Shown here piece after piece: positions 1 to 10,103 of a stretch of 64,000 nucleotides of DNA (positions within the stretch are counted from its first letter, which is position 1; the number at the start of each line of letters is the position of its first letter). The notes under the pieces were generated by a model. It searched no databases and had not been told where the DNA came from. It was given only the letters and a program-made list of their open reading frames with translations. The stretch spans positions 8,842,348-8,906,347 of the forward strand of contig RPFO01000041.1 of the NCBI GenBank assembly GCA_009746045.1, given 5' to 3'. This DNA comes from Mesostigma viride. Taxonomy: Eukaryota; Streptophyta; Mesostigmatophyceae; Mesostigmatales; Mesostigmataceae. The position numbers and the translations under genes are program-made.

Positions 1-470
1 GAGCCTGTGCAGATCGTTGAGCTCGGCGCTCCCGTGGGAGAGCCGCACGATCAGCTTGGAGAGGAGCAGGCTCTCCTCTCCCTCTGGGGCAGCCGGGCCT
101 CGAGGATGCAGCAGACCGCCTCACGCATGGTGAAGACGCGCCCCACGGCATCGGTGACATCACCCACGAGTTCGGTGGGTCCCACCTCCTCCATCTGCGC
201 GATGAGGCCGTGCAGCCTTGACATGACCGCCAGGTTGCTCTTGTTGAGGGCCTCGTAGACGAGCGGGACGGAGTCGCAGCAGTTCACGTACTTCCAGCAG
301 GTGGCGTGGCGCGCGTCGTCGTCCTCGTCGCCGAAGGGGTTGAGCTCTGGCTATGTACATGCTTGAAGATGTCCTCGCATGATGCACGGGCGAGTGGGCT
401 CCACGATGCGACCTTGCGACCATGCGCGCGATTTCCATGATCCGCTCCTCCGAGAAGGTCTTGCAGTCGG
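1..470 (-). pseudogene. Unknown viral gene, broken by frame changes and cut by the window edge
   Basis: Read leftward from about 470, coding-like peptide appears successively in three frames: an acidic/basic helix with TFSEERIMEIARMVAR near 470-400, EDIFKHVH near 385-350, then a long stretch beginning NPFGDEDDD near 340 and running through VCCILEAR to about 80, and finally SLLLSKLIVRLSHGS to the window edge. The third stretch has the strong GC3 bias of the intact viral genes. At least three frame changes are needed to read it as one protein, so it is a decayed gene or a region with indel errors. I recognise no family; Cys/His residues (CWKY..CCD) are few. The 3' end lies outside the window. 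Confidence 0.45.
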
Positions 471-1795
471 TGATTGAAGGGATTCATCCCCTCCGGGTCG
501 CCAGCGAGGTTCCTTGAAGGCCTCAGAGGTCGTGGTATCCCGCCGGTGCGACCCAACTACTAGGACTCTCAGCTGCCTCCATCCACTCCACCCTCACCAA
601 AGTCAGCTCCTCCTCCTCCTCTGGGGGTGGTGTGGGACCGCTCCTCCTCCCCCTCGCCATATCCCCTCCTCCCTCTCATCATCATCTGGGAAAACAGTGG
701 CAGGGTTGGGTTCATGACAGGAGGGTGGTCACATGCTGGTCATCATTAAATCCCTGTCTTGCGAGTTTTCCGGCCGAAAATTCCTCACTTGCCTCCTCTT
801 GTTTGCCCCCTATACCAGATGACTCCCTCAGCAGCATCATTCCACAAACTTTGGACTTTTTGGATGCCCTGGCCTCGAATGGTGGGGGAGGAGGGGCTTT
901 GTCACTGCACCATGGAATTGGTGAATGTGACAGCTTCTTCTTTCCAGCCATGGTTTTCTATGTAGTGGACACAGAAAAACCTGGCCCTTTTAGTCGAACA
1001 CCGGCCGAGATGCGAAAATCACATGGTAACAAGGTGCATTCTTGCCACTGGTTGGGAGGTGCCATGAGGCTTTCAGCTTGTGAGAGATGGCCAGGTGGGG
1101 GGCAAATTTCCCATAAATCCTCGTAGCTCCGGCGTGAACGCGGTATCCTGCCGGTTGTGCGGGGGTGGCCGCGCGCAAACGGCGCAAATCCCGCCACAGC
1201 GCCTCGTTTGTGGCCCAGATTTGCCGGCGAACTCGCGGGAAACTTTCGGTAACCGCCGGCACCGCGGCACGCGTTCCGGACTGGCGGGAAACTTGAGGGA
1301 ACTCCGACGCCGCGCCCCATGCATGCACGCACCGTGCTGTCGGCCAACTTCTGGTAACTCCACGGGACTGCCCCCCGCGCCACGGAATCCTGGCAGAATT
1401 TTAATAACTCCCCGGCAAAGGCCCGATAGCCATGGAGTCTCGGCCGACTTTTCGTAACCTGCCGCCGACCCTGCATTTTTCTGATAACCGCCGCGTCTCT
1501 CCCGCGCCTGCCGCTAACGCCGGCAACATGAAAAAAAGTATGCCCCCTACTATAGATGCCATGGACAAGGCTTTTGCCACAGATTCACTCACCTCAGCTA
1601 CCTTCCTATTTTCCCAGCTGCTACCCTTTGTGTTGCTCTCAGATTTTAAGGCTGACAGCACCCCAGTGAAGGCCTTGGTCATTTTCTCAGGTGCCCACAG
1701 AGCCACATCCAAGCTTGACATAGCAGTGCTGGTGACTGGGGTGTATTTCCTTGTGCTATCCATCCTTCCTGACCTGGTAGCAGCAGCTGGCAAGG
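471..1795. other. Gene-free, host-like spacer
   Basis: About 1.3 kb without a convincing viral gene. Base composition and codon texture differ from the neighbouring genes. The part 1100-1500 carries many copies of a loose GC-rich motif of the form GCCGGCGG-GTAAC that recurs in the gene-free block at 19.4-20.6 kb, which suggests a shared dispersed repeat. A 150-codon open frame (1432-1884) includes two hydrophobic stretches, but its third positions are not GC-biased and it overlaps the start of the next gene, so I do not call it. Confidence 0.5.
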
Positions 1796-2765
1796 ATGCA
1801 GCATCCAAGCAAGGGGGGGAGGCAGCAGGAAGTGGCAGAGGCAGGGAAGAGGCTAGAAGATCTTCCACAAGAAGTGCTCAATGATGTTCTCTCCAAGATG
1901 CCCCTGCAGGATGCTGCCATGACTATGGCACTCAACAAGGCCCTCTTCAAAGGGGTCGTGTCGGAGTTTTCGGCCGCGTTTCAGTTGATCAAGTGCATGT
2001 CTCACCCGCTCATGGGGAGGGATGAGAGCAGTTTCAGGGCCTACCAGGGTGGGTGGTGAGGCGTTTGAAGGAAACCATCAAGAGCGTGCTCCACCTGGCT
2101 GAGAGGAAGACCCCCACCTCTTTCCTGGTCAACGACAGGAGATTCATCCGCGTGGAGAAGGCCTTTCTGGAGCTGAAGAGTGTCCTGGAGTGGATGTTTC
2201 CTTGCGGCCCGGGCGCCAACGAGGTCGCATTCACCCTCTTTGGCTCCAAGGGGAGTACCCACACCCTCACCCTCCCCACGCAGCTGGGCTGCTCCCCCCT
2301 CCCCTCGCGTGCCAGGGCGCCAACCAGCTCGCCACCATTCTGAACGCGGGGTTTCGCGCCAACAGGCGTGTGATCGCCCCTGTGGGGTACGGCTGCGTGT
2401 ACATGCCCGCTCGGCTGATGGAGGATGCGAGCTCGCATCTCGGCCCTCTCATCATCTTGTTCTCTCTCGACAGCTTGGGAAACATGTGGGGGTTCAAGTA
2501 CGACTTCAAGCGATGGCGGTACACCCAGACCATCCTGGTGGCGATGAAGGATGGCACGGTGTACAAAACGGCCGGGTGGACGTCGGGCATGGAGAAACAG
2601 ATGGAGCGCATGGCCGCCAACCCGCGCGAGTGCCTCCACAGCTGGATGAGGAGCAACTGCTGCGTGTTCTGCCTACGCACGTTGACGTACATCTACGACG
2701 TGTTCCACGGGTTCGGCGGCAACTGCGGCAGGCGCTACGGGCTCGACGCGGTCATGGGCGAGTGA
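1796..2765 (+). pseudogene. F-box-like protein, two frame changes
   Basis: An F-box-like segment (LEDLPQEVLNDVLSKMPLQD, about residues 20-40) begins the gene, as expected for an adaptor that recruits targets to SCF-type ubiquitin ligases; F-box-like N-termini are common in giant viruses. The protein must be read in three frames: 1796 to about 2050, 2053 to about 2300, and about 2310 to 2765. The second change lies next to a C-rich run near 2294. The C-terminal part contains GYGCVYMPARL and several Cys residues (NCCVFCLRT). The end overlaps by 14 bp the convergent membrane-protein gene. Either decayed or affected by indel errors; the F-box call is from motif shape only. Confidence 0.5.
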
Positions 2766-2976
2766 GGTATCGAGTGACGCGGGTGTCCACCTCCAGGAGC
2801 AGATGGAGCAGCTCCCCGACGAGGAGTAGCAGTAGGAACTTGACGGCCATGTCGCGCAGGTTCACGGCCCTTCGTTTGTAGGCGCTGTACCCCGCGGCCA
2901 CCGCTAGGGTGGCGAGGACGTCGAATAAGGCGATCCCAAACATACGTGCGGATCTCAACCAGGCGATTGTGTCCAT
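2752..2976 (-). CDS. Small membrane protein
   Basis: A complete 74-residue protein. Two hydrophobic segments are visible, roughly residues 12-33 (GIALFDVLATLAVAAGYSAY) and 44-63 (MAVKFLLLLLVGELLHLLLE), separated by a short basic loop, so a two-span membrane protein is likely, perhaps of the inner virion membrane that many nucleocytoviruses have. The last codons overlap the convergent F-box-like gene, as is common in this compact genome. Upstream is a ~200-bp AT-rich spacer (2977-3182) with no gene. No family recognised. Confidence 0.65.
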   Translation of the reverse strand: MDTIAWLRSARMFGIALFDVLATLAVAAGYSAYKRRAVNLRDMAVKFLLLLLVGELLHLLLEVDTRVTRYLTRP

Positions 2977-3182
2977 GTCTGTTTGTCTTTAATGAGTGCA
3001 TTTATTAATTTTGGAATGACAACTTGGTTTAATTCAAACACTTTGCACGAATCGGCAATCTCGTTTTCGCCCTGTGTACCATCAACGCGATGTCTAGCGG
3101 ACTCAGCGCATCGTTACGCGGAAGTACCCTCTTATCTCGCGAGACGCAGGCACCCATCTACCATATAGGAAAGCACGCAGAA

Positions 3183-4220
3183 TTATATATCGCTACGAAT
3201 GTGCAGGCTGGGCTCGTTGAACAGGCGCACGATCCACTCGTGGTTGGCGTACGAGGCACACGCGGGCCAGGCTATATTGCTCCACTTCAGGGAGCAAAAT
3301 GCCAGCTTGCCGGCGTTCTCGTTTTTCATCATCTGAAAAGCACGCTCCAGCCGCCTCTTGTAGATGTCTGCCAGGCAGCGGAAGTGTTCCACCCTCTCAT
3401 CCACCCAGGCGTCAATAGGACCCATCCCGGTCCTCCTGCACGAGTAGTCCCCCCTCGCGGCACGAGTGATCTGGGGGAATCGCAACCCGGTCGGCATCAT
3501 GGCGGGCATGAGCTCGTGGTGGGATCCCCGTACGCGCGGGTTGATGTAGGTCGCGTTGGTCTCCGCAAACCAGAAGCGGATGGCGTCCCCCCTCCGGTCC
3601 GCGGCTCTCTTGTACAGATGCAGGAACAGGCGCAAGTTTTGCTTATCGTAAGCAAAGTCCCGGAAGAGGATCAACGTGAGGGTCAGGAATGTGACGGCGT
3701 TCTCAATCCCGAACGCGTTGCCGAAGAGCCAGTAGGCCCTCATCGTGGGGTGGTTCTTGCTGGCGGAGTCGCCATGGATGAGCATCAGCACCGCCCGCGT
3801 CAGGTGGTCGTACCACTCCCAGGACCTCGTGTCGAATTGAGCGATCGGGAAAAGCATTTCCACCGCGAGCGTGTGGTCCTTTGTCCACCCCTCGGGGGTT
3901 ATGGCCGCGGGCTTCATGGCGTGCACGAAAGAGATGACCCTGTCCTCGTGCGCGCTCCCCCCGTACTCCATCACGACGTTTCTCATGGCCCTGAAGGCCT
4001 GTATGAACCGGTTCGCGTCGTGCGATGAAGCGACGACCGAACTGTACAAGGGCGCCAGGCGGGCACGGAGACTCAGGCTCTTGGCATCCAAGTCGCCCTC
4101 CAGCCCCTTCAGTGCAGCACGGTAGTCCGCGTCCCCCTTCATGGCGAACCGCAGCCTCTCCAGGTCGCTCGCGTCCAGGTGGTCCGCGACCAGCGACCAG
4201 GGCAGCGGGTCGTCGGTCAT
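3183..4220 (-). CDS. F-box-like N-terminus, unknown 345-aa protein
   Basis: Intact 345-residue frame. The N-terminus (DPLPWSLVADHLDASDLERL, about residues 4-23) has the Pro-Trp/Leu spacing and amphipathic helix of an F-box; the rest is a helical domain rich in aromatic and basic residues with no motif I can name. Its start ATG overlaps the stop of the RING/TRAF gene (4217-4220, ATGA), so the two are probably transcribed in tandem. F-box adaptor plus RING/TRAF neighbour suggests a role in redirecting host ubiquitination. Function inferred only from the weak F-box likeness. Confidence 0.7.
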   Translation of the reverse strand: MTDDPLPWSLVADHLDASDLERLRFAMKGDADYRAALKGLEGDLDAKSLSLRARLAPLYSSVVASSHDANRFIQAFRAMRNVVMEYGGSAHEDRVISFVHAMKPAAITPEGWTKDHTLAVEMLFPIAQFDTRSWEWYDHLTRAVLMLIHGDSASKNHPTMRAYWLFGNAFGIENAVTFLTLTLILFRDFAYDKQNLRLFLHLYKRAADRRGDAIRFWFAETNATYINPRVRGSHHELMPAMMPTGLRFPQITRAARGDYSCRRTGMGPIDAWVDERVEHFRCLADIYKRRLERAFQMMKNENAGKLAFCSLKWSNIAWPACASYANHEWIVRLFNEPSLHIRSDI

Positions 4221-5094
4221 GATTCGGCACTAGCGTCCTCGGCGGCCCCCCTGGCAAAACGGGGCGGGTTGGGTCCGAACCAGTCGTTGGAGGTGACTTC
4301 CTGGTCGTCGCGGCTCATATCCACGGGCGCAGTCTCCGTCGCCGTGTAGGTGACGGTTCGCGCGTCGTCGGCGTTACGGGAGTGACACGGACACGTCGCC
4401 TCGTCGTACGGCTCCCCGCGCCTGCACAAGTCCCATCGCAGCAGGTTGTTCTCGTTGCATGATCTCCAGGCTCCGTACCTCCTCCTGGCCTGCTGGATCA
4501 CGGACACGCATGGCTCGGAACTGTACTCGCACGTCCGCTCGTGCTCCTGGATCCACGCGAAGAGTCCCGTGTGGACGCAGCCGTCGCCGTTCAGCGAGAA
4601 TTTGCAGGGGAAGAACTCGCAGTTCCTGCGGTGCTCGTCCAGGTTTCTGCGGAGGATCACCTTCTCGCAGCCGAACGAGCGGTTGGGGCACTCCACGCGG
4701 ACGTAGGCGCACTCGCGGGCGTGGTTGCGGATCTCGGGATGCAGCCCCGTGAAGTCGCAGCCGTTCGCGGCGTTCGGACAGGTCCTGCGAAGGTTGGCGG
4801 TTATGTTGTGAAGGGTCACCATGGGCCTGGTCTGATACCTCTGCCACGGTTTGCGGCAGATGATGCACTTTCCAGAAACCGCCGACGCCACGCCCGGGCG
4901 GCTCCTCTGCTTCTCGATCAGCAGTTTCATGCAGGGCTCACGGCAAATCAGCGACTCGCATTTACGCCCCTCCACCCTCGTCTGGCACTCGATCACAACC
5001 GGGTCGTACACCGCGTTCATGCAGATGACACACGCCAGGTCCGCCACGTCCACCACACGGTTCTTTCCACTGTGCCCGAGTCCATCGCGTCCAT
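4217..5094 (-). CDS. RING/TRAF-type zinc finger protein
   Basis: A Cys-rich protein with a RING-like N-terminal part (CVICMNAVYDP, then spaced Cys residues to CIICRKPW) followed by two or three TRAF-type zinc fingers (CPNAANGCDF..H..H.C; CPNRSFGCEKVILRRNLDEH; FPCKFSLNGDGCVHTGL..H). RING-TRAF proteins act as E3 ubiquitin ligases or signalling adaptors. The frame running through the RING has no ATG before CVICM. A neighbouring frame supplies ATGs at 5094 and 5085 (MDAMDSG...), so I place the start at 5094 with a one-base frame change near 5055. The start ATG shares a CATG with the divergent small gene. Confidence 0.75.
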
Positions 5095-5272
5095 GCCCGG
5101 TTGCACGGGGCGAGGGTGGAACACCGAGGCCTTCTGGCACCCCTTCCACAACGATATAGTCTCGCTGCCCTGGTCCGGCGAGTGGATCAACGCGTACGGA
5201 AGCTACTTGGACATCCCCAGGGAGGCGAGCGGCATCGACTACTTCGTCAGAGACATGCGACGGGAGTGGTGA
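5093..5272 (+). CDS. Small protein, 59 aa
   Basis: Short frame beginning at the ATG that overlaps the divergent RING/TRAF start (CATG at 5092-5095). The product is rich in Trp and Tyr (AFWHPFHND, LPWSGEWINAYGSYLDIP) and ends in MRREW, with GC-biased third positions like the neighbours. It stops four bases before the end of the convergent gene at 5277. No family recognised. It could be spurious because of its length, but it fills the gap between two genes exactly. Confidence 0.5.
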   Translation: MPGCTGRGWNTEAFWHPFHNDIVSLPWSGEWINAYGSYLDIPREASGIDYFVRDMRREW

Positions 5273-5276
5273 GTGC

Positions 5277-5759
5277 TCAGTCCTCCCCCTCCTCTTCTTC
5301 CTCGCCGCCCTCGCCCTCCTCGTCCATGGCCGCCGCCTCTTCCTCCATCTCCTGCGCGTGCTGCTCCTTCTTGGATTTGCGGCTCTGCCTCTTCTTCACC
5401 CTACGGAGCACCACGTCCTCCAGGTAGACGGGCTCGAACAGCACCTTGAGACACCCCTGCACCTTGTCACGGTCCCCCTCGAAGAAGCGCAGGAGCCGGT
5501 CGTGGTAGTCCTCCACCTTGAGCGCCCTCTTCTTCTTGTGGTTCTTCACGACCAGTCGGTCGGCGGTGCCGGAGATGTTGCATGCGTCCACCCCCGCGCC
5601 CACCATGCCCGTCAGTATGTCTTGCTGCAGGGCCTTCTTGCGCTTCCTCAGGGGCAGCATCTCCTTGGAGGCGGCCTTGATGGCGTTGTCGATCTCGATG
5701 TACTCGCTGGTCATGCTCCTCATGTCCGCCCTCCACTGTTCCGCGTCGTGGCCGTTCAT
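5277..5759 (-). CDS. Coiled-coil protein, possibly a conserved nucleocytovirus family
   Basis: Complete 160-residue protein. Residues 15-55 form a predicted coiled coil (MTSEYIEIDNAIKAASKEML, then LRKRKKALQQDI), the middle is basic (KNHKKKRALKVEDYHDRLL), and the C-terminus is an almost pure Glu run. The helix-Arg/Lys-helix arrangement resembles short uncharacterised proteins found across nucleocytoviruses (DUF5760-type), but I cannot confirm that. The acidic tail suggests interaction with DNA-binding or basic proteins. Confidence 0.7.
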   Translation of the reverse strand: MNGHDAEQWRADMRSMTSEYIEIDNAIKAASKEMLPLRKRKKALQQDILTGMVGAGVDACNISGTADRLVVKNHKKKRALKVEDYHDRLLRFFEGDRDKVQGCLKVLFEPVYLEDVVLRRVKKRQSRKSKKEQHAQEMEEEAAAMDEEGEGGEEEEEGED

Positions 5760-5816
5760 TTGCAGGGGACCGTCGTTGCAATATGAGACACAAAATGTTC
5801 CTCCCGGGAACGCACT

Positions 5817-6464
5817 CTACAGCCCGCCCACGGACACGACACCGGGTGCGCCCCAGATGTTCTGCAACTGCGGGGCTGCCGACTCTCCCCACACGCCGAA
5901 CGCCGCGGTGTCCGCCACCTCAGGGAAGCCGAAGATGCTGTTCCCGGTAGGCTCCGAGGACACCCAGTAGAATCGCGGGTCCAGCAGCGTGGTGTTGTTG
6001 GTGACGAGCTGGCCGAAGGCCCCCGTGGTGGCCACCCCGATGGAGCCCCAGTTGTCGGTGCTCACCGGCGCCGGGATGTATGGCCGCAGCGTCTGGATGT
6101 CCGATACGGGGAAATCCTTGCTGTTGCTGGTGATGTAGCCCACGCCGACCTTGTAGTCGTCGAGGGTGGCGCCGACCACGTCCGCGGGGGCCGGCAGGCG
6201 CTCTGAGCCGAAGGCCAGCTGGTCCTCGAACGTGCTGCCGTGGTTGAGGAGGTACTCCCTCTGGCGGGTGTCCATGCCGAACTTGAGGTCGTACTGGCTT
6301 GCGGGGATGATGCTGGAGGCCGTGCCCAGGTTGCCGTTCAGGGCCGACTGCAGGCTCTGGAAGGCCTCGTCGCCGCAAATGCCGTCGAACACCTCCGGGC
6401 GGGACAGGACGCCCACGTACTCCTCGCTGCTGTCCACGATGGCATTGCAGTATCCGGAAGACAT
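5817..6464 (-). CDS. Unknown 215-aa protein, possible virion component
   Basis: Intact frame with a Ser/Thr/Gly/Asn-rich, Cys-poor composition (two Cys near the N-terminus) and many small residues, a composition often seen in virion structural proteins. No motif recognised. A promoter-like GTATAT box sits about 10 bases before the ATG (6472-6481 on this strand), as at several other viral genes here. Function unknown; the virion suggestion is inference from composition only. Confidence 0.65.
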   Translation of the reverse strand: MSSGYCNAIVDSSEEYVGVLSRPEVFDGICGDEAFQSLQSALNGNLGTASSIIPASQYDLKFGMDTRQREYLLNHGSTFEDQLAFGSERLPAPADVVGATLDDYKVGVGYITSNSKDFPVSDIQTLRPYIPAPVSTDNWGSIGVATTGAFGQLVTNNTTLLDPRFYWVSSEPTGNSIFGFPEVADTAAFGVWGESAAPQLQNIWGAPGVVSVGGL

Positions 6465-6493
6465 GGTCGATGATATACTAGATGCATCAGAGA

Positions 6494-6724
6494 TTATTTA
6501 TGCGGGTCTGCGTCGATTTCCCGCTCCAACGCGTCCACCAGATGTAGCGTGCTGGCCCTGAGGGCATCCACGCCCTTCTCGCCCGCCAACCTCGCCGTGC
6601 TGTTCTGCACACTTCGAGGGGCGCGCGTGGGGTACTTGCCAGCCGGCCACCCCGCTATGATTTCTATGTCCTCGTCGTCTAACGACAAATCTATGGGATC
6701 GTTCATCGTCCCCTTGTGCGCCAT
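6494..6724 (-). CDS. Small acidic protein
   Basis: About 76 residues from the ATG at 6724; an in-frame ATG eight codons upstream is possible. The N-terminal third is acidic (LSLDDEDIEI), the rest contains a short amphipathic helix (LHLVDALEREID). The DLSLDDEDIEII core resembles a SUMO-interacting hydrophobic/acidic patch, but this is only a likeness. Lies between two leftward genes in tight spacing. No family recognised. Confidence 0.5.
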   Translation of the reverse strand: MAHKGTMNDPIDLSLDDEDIEIIAGWPAGKYPTRAPRSVQNSTARLAGEKGVDALRASTLHLVDALEREIDADPHK

Positions 6725-6850
6725 GGATGTGGTTCGATAATTAAACATTACGATTTAATTTGCGTTGGGTACTCATTGTAGGATTCGCAATTCGCGTGCA
6801 TTAGAGTTTATTGAATCGGTAAGAGGAATAGTTTACAGGTCAAAAGTCAC

Positions 6851-7561
6851 TCAGTTTGAGGGCTCCTCGTCGGAGTTGTTGGACATCTCCTCGTCACTGC
6901 CCTTCTCGATGAAGGAGTACCCTAGCGGCATCCTGTTGCTGGGGAAAAACTGCACCAGCTTCAAGACGGGCGTGCACCCGAACTTCTTGCCCATGAACCA
7001 CAGGCGCGATATCTCCACGATGGTCTGCACCTCCATTCCCTTCTCCAGCTCGAACCCGGTGACGGGCTTCTTGTCCTCGTCGAAGAACTGGCAATCGAAC
7101 TTGTTGTTGCGGAAGGGGACCGAGCACTTGAAGGTTGGCGGGTACTGCTCCTTCTTGGAGGGCTTGATGGCGGAGGTGTAGAGCTCGTCCACGAACTCGC
7201 GGCTCAGTTTCTTGCCAAACCAGGCGGTGCTCTTCTCGACGGACGTGTCCTTGTTCAGGTCGTCGAAGTCCACCCACTTCTTGTAAAAAATGCCCGTGTC
7301 GCTGGCGGGGTCGTAGTGCCCATCCATGCTCAGGTCCAGCGTGTACTTGGGCGGGGCGGTGGTGCCTGGTGTCTTGGCCTCGAAGTGGCTTATCCCGAAC
7401 GGGGCGCGCATCCTCGGGGTCTGGATGCGGATGGGCACCTCCTTCCCATCCTTCATGTAGTTCACGTACACGGACAGCCCTCCCGAGGCCGTGCGCTTGG
7501 GGTCCCGGTATACGATCTTGGAGGGGTCGAAATCCTCGAACAGGACGATGGTGGACGTCAT
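6851..7561 (-). CDS. Conserved nucleocytovirus protein, DUF5871-like
   Basis: Complete 236-residue protein beginning MTSTIVLFEDFDPSKI. Features: a repeated beta-strand pattern, RIQTPRMRAPFGIS near residue 45, TLDLSMDG near 75, and a C-terminal EISRLWFMGKKFGCTPVLKLVQ followed by an acidic tail (DEEMSNNSDEE). The RIQTP..RAPFG..F and LWF..KKFG.T..LKLVQ blocks match my recollection of a family present in many phycodna- and mimivirus-like genomes (DUF5871), of unknown function though perhaps nucleic-acid binding. Intact, unlike several neighbours. Confidence 0.75.
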   Translation of the reverse strand: MTSTIVLFEDFDPSKIVYRDPKRTASGGLSVYVNYMKDGKEVPIRIQTPRMRAPFGISHFEAKTPGTTAPPKYTLDLSMDGHYDPASDTGIFYKKWVDFDDLNKDTSVEKSTAWFGKKLSREFVDELYTSAIKPSKKEQYPPTFKCSVPFRNNKFDCQFFDEDKKPVTGFELEKGMEVQTIVEISRLWFMGKKFGCTPVLKLVQFFPSNRMPLGYSFIEKGSDEEMSNNSDEEPSN

Positions 7562-7675
7562 GACTGGAATTCGCTAGGGAGTGCGGACGCTGCGGACGTG
7601 TGGCGCTCAACAGAGGCGGCGCTGGTGATCAGCGGGGGTGGTGAGAACCTGCCCGAACCGGGGGGGCTCGGGAAC

Positions 7676-8208
7676 TTATACCATGTCCGACCACCTCTCA
7701 CGGAGCGGGGGGGACGCCGCGCTCGCCGTCGCTAACTGCCCGGCGGCGGTTGCGACACTCCTGCAGACGGTTACGAAATCGGAGAGCGGCAGCTCCCCCT
7801 TCATCCTGTGGACCTGGAAGCAGACCAGCCGTACGTTGTCCGCGCGGTAACTGTCGTTTGAGTCGATCAGATCCACCGTCGCCGAATCGGGGTACCTCCC
7901 CCCGTCGGGTTGTACTCGTGCGTCATGGGCCTCCCGGTCAGCGCGCACAGGCCCTTGTGATCTTCCCACATCTTCACAAGATCCTGGACGGTGAGCTGGA
8001 CGGACGCGCCCTTCGGAGAATGGGCGAGCCTGTCCAGGTGGAAGCGGAAGTATCCCTCGACCGTGGACCGGTCTCTGACGCGGGCGGCACGGTGGCAGAG
8101 CTGGCAGGGGCCCAGGAGCCTCCAGTTGCGGCTGTTGTACCCCCCGCGAGGCTTCTCGATGTTGCATTCGGAGCACATGAGCGTGAGGGGGCGCGGGGAG
8201 GACTCCAT
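7676..8208 (-). CDS. HNH-type endonuclease-like protein, frameshifted
   Basis: The N-terminal frame carries two CxxC pairs (CSECNIEKP and CQLCHRAARV) and then CALTGRPMTH; after one frame change at a six-G run near 7896-7902 the other frame continues DSATVDLIDSNDSYRADNVRLVC. Together these give the usual zinc-bound HNH-like order (Cys pairs, then LCALTG.P..., S.D.I....Y...N.RLVC). Such proteins are numerous in giant viruses as homing-type nucleases. The ATG at 8208 is used; a GTG at 8220 is possible. The frame change is in a homopolymer, so it may be an assembly error. Confidence 0.6.
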
Positions 8209-8247
8209 CCACCTTTGCACATGGGCAGCGGAAATAAAGCGCGCGAT

Positions 8248-10066
8248 TTAACCACACAGCGTGTAGTAGTCCCCGTCGCCCGCCTCCAGGCGCACGGAGC
8301 ACACGCCGCGCCGACACACGGGCCTGGAGACGGAGAGCATATCCTGATGGAGGGCGTGGTCGCCGGAGGGGGCCTTGGAGGTGTACACCCGCGACCTGTT
8401 TTTCTTCAGGAAGGCCTCCAGCTTCTGCATCCGCGCGTTGTGGCAGGCGTCCATGGCGTCCACGCAGCACGAGTACGCCCGGTCGCACGCCGACGGCGCC
8501 TCTCCCGCCTTGAACTGCTTCCCCCGGTGCCACCAATTCGCCAGGCTTCCAAGGCCTTGTAGACCAGCCATGACGGTGGCAGGGACGCCGGCACCCGTTC
8601 CGAGGGCCACGATAGGGGCCGCGACCTGCGCAACGGCACCGGCAGCGTTTCCCACCGCGTTGGTGATCGTGCCTGCCGCCCTGCCCAGGAACGATTCCGA
8701 GCCCCTGTTCACGGCGTCGTTTGCCTGGATCTTCGTCCTGTCCCAAAGGCCCAACTCATTTCCTCCGACAGACGCGAATCGGCCCGCGTTTTCCTGGATG
8801 AACTTCATCCTGTCCTCCCCGTCCTTGTTCAAGACCCCCCCGGCAAGCGCCAACCCCTGTGCCCATTGAGGCAAGTGCTGCAGAGCCCCCACGGACCCCA
8901 GCCCCTCCCCCATGGCCCCCACCGCCCCGAAGATATTGGATGCCCAGTCCTTCCACGGGATGGAGGAGGGCGAGGCGCCCGCCTTCTCCATGACGGCCGC
9001 CCTCTGCTCCGGTTTGAGCATGTTCGATATCATGGTGCAGAGGGCCTCCTTGGGCATGGCCGCGAAGGCCTCGGGCGACTCCGCTCTGGTCATGAAGGCC
9101 GCGATGGACGCGAGACGCGTCTTGGAGTCCACGCCGCCGTACATGGTCGAGGCGCACAAGGCCTTGGTGATGCTCTCTATGGCCTCGTCCGCGACCATGG
9201 CGCACAGGTCCGCCTTGGTGGCCGTCTCGATGGCCTGCGCCGGGATGTCGGGATACAGTCGTTTGGCGAGCGCCACCACGCGGTCCCGGGGCAGGCTCTT
9301 GGCCACCCCCGAGGCGCAGTCCACGCGCGCTTCGATCAGGGAGGGCGTGGCGACCTTCTCCCCCGCGTGCATGGATCGCAGGATTTCGCCGACGGGCGTC
9401 GTGGCGGGCTGGGCCGCCCGGGCGGCGGCGTCCACGTTGGTCCACTCGCGCATGTACACCTGCGGGGGGATGCCCGCGTCCGGCGAGGACTTGCTGGAGG
9501 CCGTGTACAAGCCGGGGTGTTGAACAGCGCCTCGATCTGCCGCTGTTGTTGCTGGGCCAGCGATTGGGCGGTACTGGCCGCGGACGGATCGGGCCACTGC
9601 GGCGGGGAGAAGGCCGAAGCGGGCCATTGTGGGAGAGGGGGCGGGGCCGCGGCGGGGGGAGTCCAAAGAGGGGGGTAGGAAGCGGTGGGAGGCAGCTGGG
9701 GGGGAGGAAGCTGGCGGTGGGCGGCGGCACCCAGCCCCAGTCGGGCGCCGCGGTTCGCGGCTTCTTCGGCTTTCTGGGCGCGGGCGACGTGGCGTACGGG
9801 CTCTGCGCCCACGTGGCGGGGGAGGGGGTCTCCCACAAGGGCACCTTGGGCTTGTTTTTGGCCCCGGGCGGGCGTCCGGGCCCTCGCTTTCGTGTGGGCG
9901 GGGTCACGTACGCCGCCTGAGCTAGCGGAGCGGCGGCGGGGGCGGGCTGCTGCAGACTCTTCAGCATCATGTCGATGGCCAGGGACTCTAGGTTCTGCTG
10001 GTTCATGTTTGGCGTGGCCCGCAGTAGGTAGTCCAGTTCGCTCTGGGGCACGTTTAACCCTGTCAT
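8248..10066 (-). CDS. AT-hook, glycine/alanine-rich protein, two frame changes
   Basis: The start at 10066 (MTGLNVPQSELDYLL) is preceded by a TATTATAC box. An AT-hook (KRGPGRPPGAKNKPK, about residues 59-73) predicts binding to AT-rich DNA. A Pro/Gln-rich linker follows, after a frame change near 9700 (G-rich run), then a second change near 9515 leads to a long helical part (VYMREWTNVDAAARAAQ...) and a glycine/alanine-rich hydrophobic region (VGNAAGAVAQVAAPIVALG) ending in a Cys-rich tail. The whole would be about 605 residues. Together with the Gly/Ala regions of the genes at 29.8 and 55.3 kb it may be a virion core or membrane-active protein. No full-length family known to me. Confidence 0.6.
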
Positions 10067-10103
10067 TGGTATTATACAGATACACAGTTTTTTTTACGAG
10101 ATC

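Noticed and set aside
1432-1884. 150-codon frame with two hydrophobic stretches
   Set aside because: Not GC3-biased, no family motif, overlaps the F-box-like gene start, and sits in repeat-like spacer; could be part of a host gene with introns but cannot be supported.
3090-4028. 312-codon frame on the plus strand
   Set aside because: It is antisense to the well-supported 345-aa gene; its length follows from GC3 bias of that gene, and its product is low in structure-like patterns.
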